From contig NZ_JARJHU010000001.1 of NCBI RefSeq assembly GCF_029269825.1, positions 62,001 to 126,000 of the forward strand: DNA of 64,000 bases. Direction: 5' to 3'. The translations under genes and the position numbers were made by a program. Origin of the DNA: Pedobacter sp. JY14-1 (GTDB lineage Bacteria; Bacteroidota; Bacteroidia; Sphingobacteriales; Sphingobacteriaceae). Below are positions 35,470 to 43,911 of this stretch, one piece after another (the stretch's first letter is position 1; each line of letters starts with the position of its first letter). Below the pieces are notes generated by a model that did no database searches, was not told the DNA's origin, and saw only the letters and a list, made by a program, of their open reading frames with translations.

Positions 35470-35985
35470 ATGATGAAAACAGATACTTTAACTGCATGTG
35501 CTAAATTGCTCATTGAGAACAAACTCACTATTGCTTTTGCAGAAAGCGCAACTGCTGGGCGGATAGCTGCAGACTTTTCCCTGCAGCCAGATGCCGGAAA
35601 ATTCCTCAAGGGAGGAATTGTCTGCTACGATGCCTGCCTGAAATCCGACTTGCTCAAAGTTCCTCAGGAATTGATCGACACCCATACCCCCGAATCTATG
35701 GAAGTGACGCAGGCGATTGCCAGCGGGCTTGCCGGACTCATACCTGCAGACATCCATTTGGGCGTTACAGGGCTTCCTGCGCCCGGCGGCAGTGAGACCG
35801 AAGAAAAACCGGTAGGCACCATGTTCATTTGCGGCATGCTGGGCGAAAGATCCATTTTTTCGGATCGGGCTGTCTTTGAGGGAAGCCCGGAGGAGATTGT
35901 TCAGCAAACTGTCGCTAAGGTCGCAGTACTGATCATCCGGTTTTTATCTGCCAAAGCATATACCAATAACCTTGATCAACTATGA
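35470..35985 (+). CDS. CinA-like protein (PncC-type nicotinamide-nucleotide amidase family), divergent
   Basis: The 171-residue protein corresponds to the C-terminal CinA domain: FAESATAGRIAADFSLQPDA, FLKGGIVCYDACLKSDLL, ESMEVTQAIASGLAGLIPAD and HLGVTGLPAPGGSETEEKPV. The classical AESCTGG active-site loop reads AESATAG here, lacking the cysteine and one glycine, so catalytic competence as a PncC deamidase is uncertain. It overlaps the next gene by 4 bp (ATGA), giving coupled translation. Confidence 0.85.
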   Translation: MMKTDTLTACAKLLIENKLTIAFAESATAGRIAADFSLQPDAGKFLKGGIVCYDACLKSDLLKVPQELIDTHTPESMEVTQAIASGLAGLIPADIHLGVTGLPAPGGSETEEKPVGTMFICGMLGERSIFSDRAVFEGSPEEIVQQTVAKVAVLIIRFLSAKAYTNNLDQL

Positions 35986-36641
35986 AAAAGAATAGCTTCC
36001 TTTACCGGAACTCGCTGAGCCTGGTTTTTCTCGCCCTGTTTATCCTTACCCTGGCTGCACAGGCGATCAGCGGCTGGAAGACCCACAACCAGGAACTTGC
36101 GGAAGACCATGCCCCGCCGGTCGGCTTCGGCACCTATTTGCACAGCGGACACTTTGTCTCCGCTACTTTCGAGAATTTCGAGAGCGAGTTCCTGCAAATG
36201 TCACTGTATGTGCTGCTGACCGTATTCCTGCGGCAGGCAGGATCTGCAGAGTCTAAACAACTAGAGGGCGAGGAAGAAGTAGACCGCGAGCCAGTAGCCT
36301 CAAAGGATGCGCCCTGGCCGGTCAGGAAGGGTGGTTGGATATTGAAGCTCTACGCCAGTTCGCTTTCCATATGCTTCGCCATATTGTTCCTGATCAGCTG
36401 GGGTATGCACCTTTATGGCAGCTGGATGGACACCAATGCGCAACATGAGATCAGGCACGAGCCCAGGGAAAGCATTGCCAGCTATCTTACCGGGCCTGAG
36501 TTCTGGTTTGAGACCTTTCAGAACTGGCAGAGCGAATTCCTTTCGGTGTTTGCCATCGTGTTCCTCACCATTTACCTGCGCCAGAAAGGTTCTCCGGAAT
36601 CTAAGCCCGTAGATGCACCCCACACACAAACTGGAAAATAA
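35982..36641 (+). CDS. DUF6766-type membrane protein with internal duplication
   Basis: Four membrane helices are arranged as two similar halves. The first has SLVFLALFILTLAAQAISGW with ATFENFESEFLQMSLYVLL and TVFLRQAGSAESK. The second has SICFAILFLISWGMHLYGSW with ETFQNWQSEFLSVFAIVFL and TIYLRQKGSPESK. Each half ends in the same FLRQxGSxESK motif, so the gene arose by duplication of a two-helix unit. Function is unknown. It is coupled to the CinA-like gene and converges on the catalase gene with a 10-bp gap. Confidence 0.85.
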   Translation: MKKNSFLYRNSLSLVFLALFILTLAAQAISGWKTHNQELAEDHAPPVGFGTYLHSGHFVSATFENFESEFLQMSLYVLLTVFLRQAGSAESKQLEGEEEVDREPVASKDAPWPVRKGGWILKLYASSLSICFAILFLISWGMHLYGSWMDTNAQHEIRHEPRESIASYLTGPEFWFETFQNWQSEFLSVFAIVFLTIYLRQKGSPESKPVDAPHTQTGK

Positions 36642-36660
36642 AAAAGCGCCATTAAGGCGC
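36641..36660 (-). terminator. Catalase terminator overlapping its stop codon
   Basis: GCGCC (36646-36650) pairs with GGCGC (36656-36660), and the TAA stop of the catalase gene sits in the loop. On the minus strand the stem is followed by at least five Ts (36641-36645). This compact intrinsic terminator also marks the boundary with the converging DUF6766 gene. Confidence 0.7.
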
Positions 36661-37602
36661 CCAATCGATCTTGTCATAACTGCTCCATTGCATATCGGAA
36701 CTGGCAACTGCCGTTTTCACCTCCGCACTGCGTTGTTCGCCAAGTTGCTTATCAGTCTCGATCACCGTTTCCATGGTCCGGGTGGTACCTTCAGGTTTCA
36801 GCCCCGTCAGACCTTCAGTATTGCGCACTTCAGAGACAGGGTCCGCCACATACTGCCATTCCTCGCCAAGCTGGCTGGAAGCACCTTCGTTCCAGGGCCC
36901 CTTGACTTCCGGACCATCTGACATGTTATAATACCGGTTGCTGTAACGGGGATCACTTTGCAGGACACCCGGAGGGAAATTCGGCTGTATGGTCTGGAGT
37001 GCCGCCTCAAACATCTGGTAATGTGCAACTTCCCTCGTCATCAGGAAACGCAGCGTCTCTCTGACATAAGGATCATCAGTGAAATTCAGCAGATACTCAT
37101 AAACGATCTTTGCACGGGACTCTGCTGCGATATTTGACCTCAGGTCAACCGTCAGGTCGCCATTCGCATTTACGTAACTTCCCTGCCACGGATTACCATT
37201 TGAATCAGTAACCAAAGGCCCTCCGCCGCTCAGCGCAAAAAATTGTGGATTGCCCATAGCCTGGTGGATGTATTCTTCCTTATTGGCCGTCCCGCCAAGC
37301 AATGTGGTGATGTCATCCTTCTCGGAAGCCTCCTTAAGGTCTCCGTTTACACCGCTGAGCAGCATCTGTATCGTGGCGCCGACAATCTCGAGGTGGCTGA
37401 ATTCCTCCGTTGCGATGTCCATCAGCATATCATATTTGTCGGGATAAGGATGCCTGCAGCTGAATGCCTGCGTAAAGTACTGCATTGCGGCTTTAAGTTC
37501 GCCATTCGCGCCGCCAAACTGCTCCAGCAGGATCCTGGCAAATCTGGGGTCTGGTTTGGAGACCCTTGCATTGAACTGTAATTCTTTTACATGATAAAAC
37601 AT
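36652..37602 (-). CDS. Manganese catalase
   Basis: The ATG at 37602 (MFYHVKELQFNARVSKPDPR) is chosen because the upstream 18 codons are hydrophobic and unrelated. It is a ferritin-like di-manganese catalase: metal-ligand motifs ARILLEQFGGANGELKAAMQ, MDIATEEFSHLEIVGATIQM and LRFLMTREVAHYQMFE. The typical C-terminal loop has YYNMSDGPEVKGPWNEG and WQYVADPVSEV. It splits hydrogen peroxide without haem. It lies in a stress-type neighbourhood with CinA-like, DUF6766, DUF4142 and alcohol dehydrogenase genes. Confidence 0.95.
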   Translation of the reverse strand: MFYHVKELQFNARVSKPDPRFARILLEQFGGANGELKAAMQYFTQAFSCRHPYPDKYDMLMDIATEEFSHLEIVGATIQMLLSGVNGDLKEASEKDDITTLLGGTANKEEYIHQAMGNPQFFALSGGGPLVTDSNGNPWQGSYVNANGDLTVDLRSNIAAESRAKIVYEYLLNFTDDPYVRETLRFLMTREVAHYQMFEAALQTIQPNFPPGVLQSDPRYSNRYYNMSDGPEVKGPWNEGASSQLGEEWQYVADPVSEVRNTEGLTGLKPEGTTRTMETVIETDKQLGEQRSAEVKTAVASSDMQWSSYDKIDWAP

Positions 37603-37781
37603 AATAATTGGATTTAGTTGATGAATGATAACTAAGCAACAGGACCATAAAAGCATAGTTTTAAGTAATCTGCAAACCGGTATTTATCCCAGGAAAAAAG
37701 GTTAAATACGCATTTGATTGCGGTACACGGTTTCAGCGACTCGACGCTGCCGCTGACCCAGTATGCAGATGGCGGGGCAAT

Positions 37782-37842
37782 AAAAAGCTGAAACCCGTAT
37801 TCCTCAGCCAGATGTCGCAGGCTTGAGGCTTACGGGTTTCAG
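37782..37842 (-). terminator. Terminator after the 164-residue hypothetical gene
   Basis: CTGAAACCCGTA (37788-37799) pairs with TACGGGTTTCAG (37831-37842), and the stem extends after a 2-bp mismatch by CCTCA/TGAGG. On the minus strand it is followed by CTTTTTAT, fitting an intrinsic terminator for the gene ending at 37875. Confidence 0.7.
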
Positions 37843-37874
37843 TGGTTCGAAGCAAACTGACAGCTTATAGCTGT

Positions 37875-38369
37875 TCAGCTTTTGGAGTGCTTTTTCCGGC
37901 AGGACCAGTAAATGAGCAGTCCGGCCGCCGCGGCGATCGCCACTTTTTTGGCAACACCGGCTGGGTTATACTTCCATTCTGCTTTCCAGCCACGCTCAGT
38001 ACAGATATCCGGGATATATCCCCTGGACAGGTCGTCGATGACACCTTCAACCATATTAACGCGGTCGGCCAGGATAAGGGGCAGCCAATGCCGGTAACTG
38101 TCTTCGCTGTGTCGGAAGGCATACCGGCGGATGGCGCCGCTGAGTCCCGAAGGTGGCACCGTATTTCCAAATACCCTGGATAAGGCAGGTCGTTCATTGG
38201 ACATCAGGATTTCCACATCTGGCTCCTGCTGCTGCGACCGCTCGTAATTGATTCTTTTATGGTCGTCACCGGTATAGTTTTTCATCGGATAGGTAGGCTC
38301 GTTTTCCGGATCGGCATCCATGCCCCATCCCGGTATCTGCCTGTAGTCAAAGTTTTCGCTGTTTGCCAT
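37875..38369 (-). CDS. Hypothetical protein with C-terminal membrane anchor, 164 residues
   Basis: I do not recognise it. The start MANSENFDYRQIPGWGMDAD is hydrophilic with a P/G-rich segment. A helical middle (SYRHWLPLILADRVNMVEGV) follows, and the C-terminus VAKKVAIAAAAGLLIYWSCR is a short hydrophobic anchor with basic flanks. It lies between an alcohol dehydrogenase gene 16 bp upstream and a terminator downstream, so it belongs to that unit. Confidence 0.65.
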   Translation of the reverse strand: MANSENFDYRQIPGWGMDADPENEPTYPMKNYTGDDHKRINYERSQQQEPDVEILMSNERPALSRVFGNTVPPSGLSGAIRRYAFRHSEDSYRHWLPLILADRVNMVEGVIDDLSRGYIPDICTERGWKAEWKYNPAGVAKKVAIAAAAGLLIYWSCRKKHSKS

Positions 38370-38385
38370 GATCGCTTAATAAAAA

Positions 38386-39525
38386 TTAGGGGACTAATAC
38401 AGTTTTGATACAATTGTCCAGTTTGGACGAGAAAATACGATAAGCATCCGGTGCCTCGCTGAGCGGTATCCTGTGGGTAATCAGCCCCTTCGGATCAAGC
38501 CTTCCCGATTGCACATGATCGATAAGTCTTGGCAGCAGACGCTTGACGGATGCCTGGTTCGCACGGAGGGTGATACCTTTGTTGAGCACATTGCCGATCG
38601 GGATCAGGTTAAACGGCGGCCCGTAAACGCCTACGACCGAAACAATACCGCCTTTCTTTACGGAATTGATCGCCCATTGCAATGCGGTTCCCGCACCGGC
38701 CTGCATCAGCATCACGCGTCCGCTAAGCGTTTGCAGCGGGTTACCCTCCGCCTCGCAGCCCACACAGTCGATGCAGACATCTGCACCATACCAGTCGGTA
38801 ATCCGCTTGAGAAAGACAACCGGGTCCTTCATAGATTTGAAGTTATACGCCTCGCATTTCGCATAGTTGCGTGCAAATTCCAGCCGGTAGTCGATATGGT
38901 CGATAATGATCACCCGGGATGGTCCGAAGAACCAGGCGCATCTTGCAGCCATGATGCCGATAGGGCCCGCTCCGAAGATCACTACGGTATCCCCTTCCTT
39001 AATACCGCCCATTTCAGCGGCCTGGTATCCGGTAGGCACCACGTCCGTAAGCAAGACAGCGTCATCGGGGTCCATCCCTTCCGGGATCACCGTAGGTCCC
39101 ACATCTGCATACGGCACCCGCACGTACTCCGCCTGTCCGCCATCAAAGCCGCCCGCAGTATGGGAGTACCCGAAGATGCCGCCCACCGCTGTAGCCATCG
39201 GGTTGGATTCATGACAGTTGCCGTAAAGGCCCTGCTTACAGAAATTACATTTGCCACAGGCAATGTTGAACGGTACCAGTACCTGGTCGCCGACCTTTAG
39301 ATTCTTTACCAGTGGTCCTACTTCTTCTACAACACCGGTAAATTCATGTCCAAAGGTAGAACCTACCCTGGTGTCCGGCACCATACCATGATAAAGGTGC
39401 AGGTCTGACCCGCAGATGCAACTGCGGGTCACGCGGACGATGGCGTCTTCCGGATGCAGAAGCTCAGGCATTGGCTTTCGTTCCATACGGACCCTGTAGG
39501 GCCCTCTGTAATTCATTGCTAACAT
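38386..39525 (-). CDS. Zinc-dependent alcohol dehydrogenase (formaldehyde-dehydrogenase-like group)
   Basis: Catalytic-zinc residues appear in SCICGSDLHLYHG and GHEFTGVVEEVG. The structural-zinc cluster CGKCNFCKQGLYGNC is complete. The Rossmann motif is VVIFGAGPIGIMAARCAWFF. The long loop with GFDGGQAEYVRVPYADVGPT and the CVGCEAEGNPLQ insert place it in the glutathione-independent formaldehyde dehydrogenase-like subgroup common in Sphingobacteriaceae stress clusters. The substrate is not certain. It is 11 bp downstream of the small membrane-protein gene. Confidence 0.93.
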   Translation of the reverse strand: MLAMNYRGPYRVRMERKPMPELLHPEDAIVRVTRSCICGSDLHLYHGMVPDTRVGSTFGHEFTGVVEEVGPLVKNLKVGDQVLVPFNIACGKCNFCKQGLYGNCHESNPMATAVGGIFGYSHTAGGFDGGQAEYVRVPYADVGPTVIPEGMDPDDAVLLTDVVPTGYQAAEMGGIKEGDTVVIFGAGPIGIMAARCAWFFGPSRVIIIDHIDYRLEFARNYAKCEAYNFKSMKDPVVFLKRITDWYGADVCIDCVGCEAEGNPLQTLSGRVMLMQAGAGTALQWAINSVKKGGIVSVVGVYGPPFNLIPIGNVLNKGITLRANQASVKRLLPRLIDHVQSGRLDPKGLITHRIPLSEAPDAYRIFSSKLDNCIKTVLVP

Positions 39526-39536
39526 AGGAATGGTTT

Positions 39537-39986
39537 TTAATTAATGTTGTTCGTTGCGCGGTAAGTAAGTGTGGCAAATACAGTAAACACGATATGTGCG
39601 GGGATACGCTGTATATAGAAGTCCAGGTATTTAATACGTGGCGGCAACGGATGAAGTTTGAAGGTTGCCTTCCAGATCAGCATACCGGCAAGGCCGGCTA
39701 TAGTCCCGAGCAGCAGGCTGTTCCTCAGATTAGGTTTGATCTTGCCGCGCTGCCACAATTCGACAAACACTGCCGCAAATACAAAGCCCATTGCGTAATG
39801 TGCACCCCATCCGGCAATCGTCCCGGCCCTTTTTGACAGCGTCGGGGCCATACGGCCGATCATCGTGCCCAGGTGTTCGGGTTCCCGGAAATTCTCGCTG
39901 CCCAGTCTTGTCATGAGCTCACTGCCGATCGTCATGAATGTAGTACCACCCACCCCTGCCGTCACTGTGTTGATCAGTGTTTTCAT
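39537..39986 (-). CDS. Hypothetical small membrane protein, 149 residues
   Basis: Hydrophobic segments are seen at NTVTAGVGGTTFMTIGSEL, YAMGFVFAAVFVELW, SLLLGTIAGLAGMLIWKA and IPAHIVFTVFATLTY, giving about four helices. I know no characterised family; a similar layout is seen in 'DUF' proteins of Pedobacter-like genomes near dehydrogenases. It lies 14 bp downstream of a small lipoprotein gene and 11 bp upstream of the alcohol dehydrogenase gene, so these genes form a likely operon. Confidence 0.72.
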   Translation of the reverse strand: MKTLINTVTAGVGGTTFMTIGSELMTRLGSENFREPEHLGTMIGRMAPTLSKRAGTIAGWGAHYAMGFVFAAVFVELWQRGKIKPNLRNSLLLGTIAGLAGMLIWKATFKLHPLPPRIKYLDFYIQRIPAHIVFTVFATLTYRATNNIN

Positions 39987-40000
39987 TTCCTGTAACTCCT

Positions 40001-40258
40001 TTAATGGTTACCTGCCTGCCTGGTCGCTTTCTGACGTTTCATATCCGTCGTGTCCGTGCCAGTGCTGTTGTCACCCGAGGTACTCCCGGTAGAAGTTACG
40101 GTATCCGTAGCTGTAGTATCGTTGGAAATGACCGTGGTATCGATCTGTGATGCTTTTTCTTCAGGTGAGGTGCAGCCTGCCGATGTGGTCATTACGGTCA
40201 GGGCATAAAAAGAAAAGGCGGCAAAAATTGTCATCGGTTGTATGCTCAGGTTTTTCAT
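40001..40258 (-). CDS. Small Thr/Ser/Asp-rich lipoprotein-like protein, 85 residues
   Basis: The leader TIFAAFSFYALTVMTTSAGC ends in a lipobox-like A-G-C. The remainder is low-complexity (about 30-75, rich in T, S, D: DTTVISNDTTATDTVTSTGS), ending in a basic tail MKRQKATRQAGNH. It looks like a surface or periplasmic lipoprotein of the kind common in this group; no domain is present. It is the first gene of the unit leading to the alcohol dehydrogenase. Confidence 0.6.
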   Translation of the reverse strand: MKNLSIQPMTIFAAFSFYALTVMTTSAGCTSPEEKASQIDTTVISNDTTATDTVTSTGSTSGDNSTGTDTTDMKRQKATRQAGNH

Positions 40259-40472
40259 AATTGTAGTTTTTTATATTGCAACAGGGTATGCCCTGAAAAG
40301 TTCAGCAGCACCGCATAAACGCGTAGAAGCCGTAACGAAACTACCCGCTTAAGCTTTAAAGTCTGGGGATAGCATAAGAAGAACACGTGAAAATCCGGAG
40401 AATTCAGGTAGTTACACGCAAAACCAAAGTTGGTAACAGCTGTTAATTCAGCATATCAAATAATTAATATTT

Positions 40473-42668
40473 ATGAAACCTGTTACCATCTGGGCCGCAA
40501 ATTCAGAAGCGGAACTTTCCGGTTTAGCACCTTCCGCGGTTTTAAAATTTAACAAAATGCACCTGGAGGCCTTTCTGACCAGTGACTCGTTGTGGCTGAT
40601 ACATACCTGGCCGGACGGCTGCAGGACCGGATTTCGTACGGCCTTCTCCCCTTCCGGCAACTTGGAGCTCAAAGCACGTGAGGAAACGGATATGGGAACA
40701 CAGTTCGAACTGGAATGCGCTACATTGAAGTTTACGGTAACAATCCAGTTCCCAGACAGCGGGAACAGCGTCTTCCGTTATCAGACCATACTGACGCCAA
40801 AAATCCCGGTGTATATCACTTACTGGCCGAAAGACATCTTACCTTTTGGAGCGGACAGTAAGATCAAACAGGACGGAGAGATCCATACGAACCAGGTCGG
40901 GACCAGGTCAGGACTTCTTTTCTTTAACGACGGACAGTCGGGCTCGGTATTCTATTTCCAGAACCTGACCGCGCTGAACGATTATTGCCAGGAAACAGAG
41001 ACATCAGCCGGGGAACTGGTAGGCGGTTCGTGGCCAGAGATAGGATTTAACCTGCCCCAGGCCGGAAAACCATTGCAAAAAGGAACTCATTACCAGGTTT
41101 CGGACGCGTTTGTGCGCCTGCTGGACGAGACGCCGTCTGAAAAAACCGCAGTTTGCGGCCGTTTCCTTGACCACCTTGCCGACACTTACCTCCTGTTACC
41201 GAAGCCTGAACGGCATTACCATAATTGGCTGGACACGGTTGAAAAAGGCATTCAGGACCTGACCTATCATAAAGGTTGCTGGACTTACGGCGGCGGGCAT
41301 ACTTATCTGAATGCTTATGTCGCTGATTACAAGAGTCCTCCTGAAATCATGGTGCAGCTTGCGGTACTGTTGCCAATGGTGGAATATTTAGAATGGAAGG
41401 GTGAAAAAAATCATCAGCTCGTAGCTGAAATAAAGGCGGGGATTGAACAGTTTTACCAGCCTGATATGCGAACCGTGGTGCGCTGGCTTCCTGCGCTGGA
41501 AAAGAACCTCGACCATTCGGAAGAACAGAAAAAACCGCGGGTAATGGATGCCTGGTATCTGCACCATCCGATAATGAACCTGGCCAGGCTTGCAGAAAGG
41601 GGCGACAAAACGGCCTTAAAGCTCTTCAATGATGCGATCGGCTATGTCATGCGTGTAGCACGGCATTTCGATTACCAGTGGCCGGTATTTTACCAGATGG
41701 ACACACTGAAGGTGATCAAGGCGGAGACATCTCCCGGCCAGGGCGGTGAAAAGGACGTACCGGGCACTTACGCTGATCTGATGCTGAGGGCCTGGAAACT
41801 TACCGGCGACGACAAATACTTCAGGGAAGCCGTAAAGGCGGCAAAAAAACTCGAAGGACTTGGATTTGAACTATTTTACCAGGCCAACAATACCGCTTAT
41901 GCCGCGGGAGCCATGTTGCGGCTCTTCAAGGAAACAGGTAAGCAGAAATACCTGGATCTGAGCTATGTCTGCCTGGCCGGCGTGTTCAATAATATGCAGC
42001 TTTGGGAATGCGATTATGGTTATGCCAGAAACTTTCCTACCTTCTTTGGTGTGTTCCCGCTCAAAGACGCACCGTACACAGCGGCCTATGAAGAACAGGA
42101 AGTGTTTGCTGCACTTCACGATTACCTGAAAGAAGCCGAAGGGATAGACATCAAGCCTGCCGTCAGGCTGCTGATCGCCGAATTCATCCGGCACATGCTG
42201 GGTCGCGTCGTCTACTACTACCCCCCTATGCTGCCGCAGGAAATGTTGGTGACCGAGCCAAAGACCGGCGAAATAGACCCGAAGCTGTGGATAGCGCTGG
42301 AAGACCTGCATGACGGCTGGGAACAATGCGGAGAAGTGGGCCAGGAAGTATATGGCGCAGGCATCGCCTTCGGCGTCATACCAAGACAGTATTTCAAGTC
42401 GCCTGGCGAGGAATTTATTTTATTCTGCGACTATCCCCTTACCAAACTCAAAATGGGAAGGAAAAACATCAAACTAAAGACCGGAGGTGACGGCAGGCTC
42501 AACTGCAGGGTGATTCTTTTGCTGAACCAGCAAGGTAATTACAGCTTCTCTGTAACCACAGGAAAAAAGCCGGAACAGGAAATCGAACCGGTTAAGATCA
42601 GCAGGGAACTGGTAGAATACAATCTTTGCGGCAACCAGGAGGTTACGATCAGCTGGAAAAAAAATTAG
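40473..42668 (+). CDS. Cytosolic protein of probable (alpha/alpha)6 six-hairpin fold, 731 residues
   Basis: It has no signal peptide. Residues about 1-200 are beta-rich. About 240-640 show repeated helical hairpins with aromatic and Gly-rich turns (HNWLDTVEKGIQDLTYHKG, WTYGGGHTYLNAYVADY, VMDAWYLHHPIMNLARLAER, YADLMLRAWKLTGDDKYF, NTAYAAGAMLRLFKETGKQK). This is the pattern of six-hairpin glycosidase or lyase toroids. About 660-731 is a small beta domain. I cannot give a family number or substrate. It converges with a zinc dehydrogenase gene with a 4-bp overlap. Confidence 0.75.
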   Translation: MKPVTIWAANSEAELSGLAPSAVLKFNKMHLEAFLTSDSLWLIHTWPDGCRTGFRTAFSPSGNLELKAREETDMGTQFELECATLKFTVTIQFPDSGNSVFRYQTILTPKIPVYITYWPKDILPFGADSKIKQDGEIHTNQVGTRSGLLFFNDGQSGSVFYFQNLTALNDYCQETETSAGELVGGSWPEIGFNLPQAGKPLQKGTHYQVSDAFVRLLDETPSEKTAVCGRFLDHLADTYLLLPKPERHYHNWLDTVEKGIQDLTYHKGCWTYGGGHTYLNAYVADYKSPPEIMVQLAVLLPMVEYLEWKGEKNHQLVAEIKAGIEQFYQPDMRTVVRWLPALEKNLDHSEEQKKPRVMDAWYLHHPIMNLARLAERGDKTALKLFNDAIGYVMRVARHFDYQWPVFYQMDTLKVIKAETSPGQGGEKDVPGTYADLMLRAWKLTGDDKYFREAVKAAKKLEGLGFELFYQANNTAYAAGAMLRLFKETGKQKYLDLSYVCLAGVFNNMQLWECDYGYARNFPTFFGVFPLKDAPYTAAYEEQEVFAALHDYLKEAEGIDIKPAVRLLIAEFIRHMLGRVVYYYPPMLPQEMLVTEPKTGEIDPKLWIALEDLHDGWEQCGEVGQEVYGAGIAFGVIPRQYFKSPGEEFILFCDYPLTKLKMGRKNIKLKTGGDGRLNCRVILLLNQQGNYSFSVTTGKKPEQEIEPVKISRELVEYNLCGNQEVTISWKKN

Positions 42669-43732
42669 TGGATCAGCGCTACGAATACTGCTCCGGTTTC
42701 TTCTTTATCCTGTGCGGTTTCAAAAGCTTTATTGATTTCATCCAGGGGGAAGCGGTGCGTGATCATTTGCCTGGCGTTCAGCTTACCCTTGGCCAGCAGG
42801 TCAAGGCACATCTTCATCTCAGGATAAATACCCCAGAATGAATAACTGGCACTTGGGATCAGTTTGATTTCCCGTTTCTGGATCCGCTGCCATTCCAGGC
42901 CTATGGATATCTCCCCTTCTTCGAAGCCACCTACAATCACCAGGTTTCCCCCGATCCTGGTGAACCTGGTGGCTTGGGGAAGCGTTTCGGGCATCGACGG
43001 GCCGCCCGCACATTCGAAGGTGATATCGGCACCGCGTAGACCGGTAAATTCCATGACCTGCTGATAAACATCTGCTTTTTTAGTGTTGACGACCTTGTCT
43101 GCGCCAAGCGCAACGGCCATTTCCAGTGAAGAGTCGACGATATCGGTAACGAGCACATCAGCACCCGAGGCTTTTGCAAGCTGAAGTTGTCCAAGGCCGA
43201 TAGGCCCCGCCCCGATGACAACGACTCTATCATTGATCTTCAGTCCGCTGAGCTGCTGCGCATGCAGGCTCACCGAAAACGTATCGAGCAAAGTAGCTTC
43301 CTCATAACTGACGTGCTCAGGAAGCTTGTGGAATTTCGTCGAGGGTCCGATCACATATTCGGCGAAGGCCCTGGATATGGTTTCCATCCGCACCCGGTAT
43401 AAATTGGGGCACAGGTTATATTCCTGGATCCGGCACCAGTCACAGGTGCCGTCGCCAAGCAGCGTTTCGATAACCACCCGGTCACCCGGCTTAACGTTTT
43501 TAACCGCCGGGCCTACCTCAACTACCTCTCCTGCCATCTCATGCCCCATAATCCTGTGTTCAAGATCTGGGTTTTCTTTCTTCCAGTGACGCAGGTCAGT
43601 GCCGCAGATCCCGGATACCTTCACCCTGGCGCGTACCCAGTCTGGTGCGGGGATTTCCACCCGGTCCACTTCCTTTACTTCAAACTTGCCGTCTGCAGTC
43701 TTTAATGCAGCTTTCATTTTTTGCTCAGACAT
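42665..43732 (-). CDS. Zinc-type medium-chain dehydrogenase (threonine/sorbitol dehydrogenase-like)
   Basis: Motifs are ICGTDLRHWKK and GHEMAGEVVEVGPA for the catalytic zinc, VVIGAGPIGLGQLQLAKASG for NAD(P) and the C-terminal ITHRFPLDEINKAFETAQ. In the structural zinc loop only three cysteines remain (TCDWCRIQEYNLC); the first ligand position is Asp. The family oxidises secondary alcohols or polyols. Its substrate may link to the six-hairpin-like protein that converges on it; that is inference from neighbourhood only. Confidence 0.9.
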   Translation of the reverse strand: MSEQKMKAALKTADGKFEVKEVDRVEIPAPDWVRARVKVSGICGTDLRHWKKENPDLEHRIMGHEMAGEVVEVGPAVKNVKPGDRVVIETLLGDGTCDWCRIQEYNLCPNLYRVRMETISRAFAEYVIGPSTKFHKLPEHVSYEEATLLDTFSVSLHAQQLSGLKINDRVVVIGAGPIGLGQLQLAKASGADVLVTDIVDSSLEMAVALGADKVVNTKKADVYQQVMEFTGLRGADITFECAGGPSMPETLPQATRFTRIGGNLVIVGGFEEGEISIGLEWQRIQKREIKLIPSASYSFWGIYPEMKMCLDLLAKGKLNARQMITHRFPLDEINKAFETAQDKEETGAVFVALIH

Positions 43733-43911
43733 AATGAATTGATTATATGTTCCCTGTTAAGCTTTAAAGCAACCGTGTCTGAAATAGTTTAAGGCTTTTC
43801 TAAATCGGGTATAAGCCACAACATGCAGGAATCACAGAACAGGTATTAATTTCTGAAAAACCGTATAACTGCCATGACTCCGGTTTGTTACTTATTTTAA
43901 AAGAGTATATT

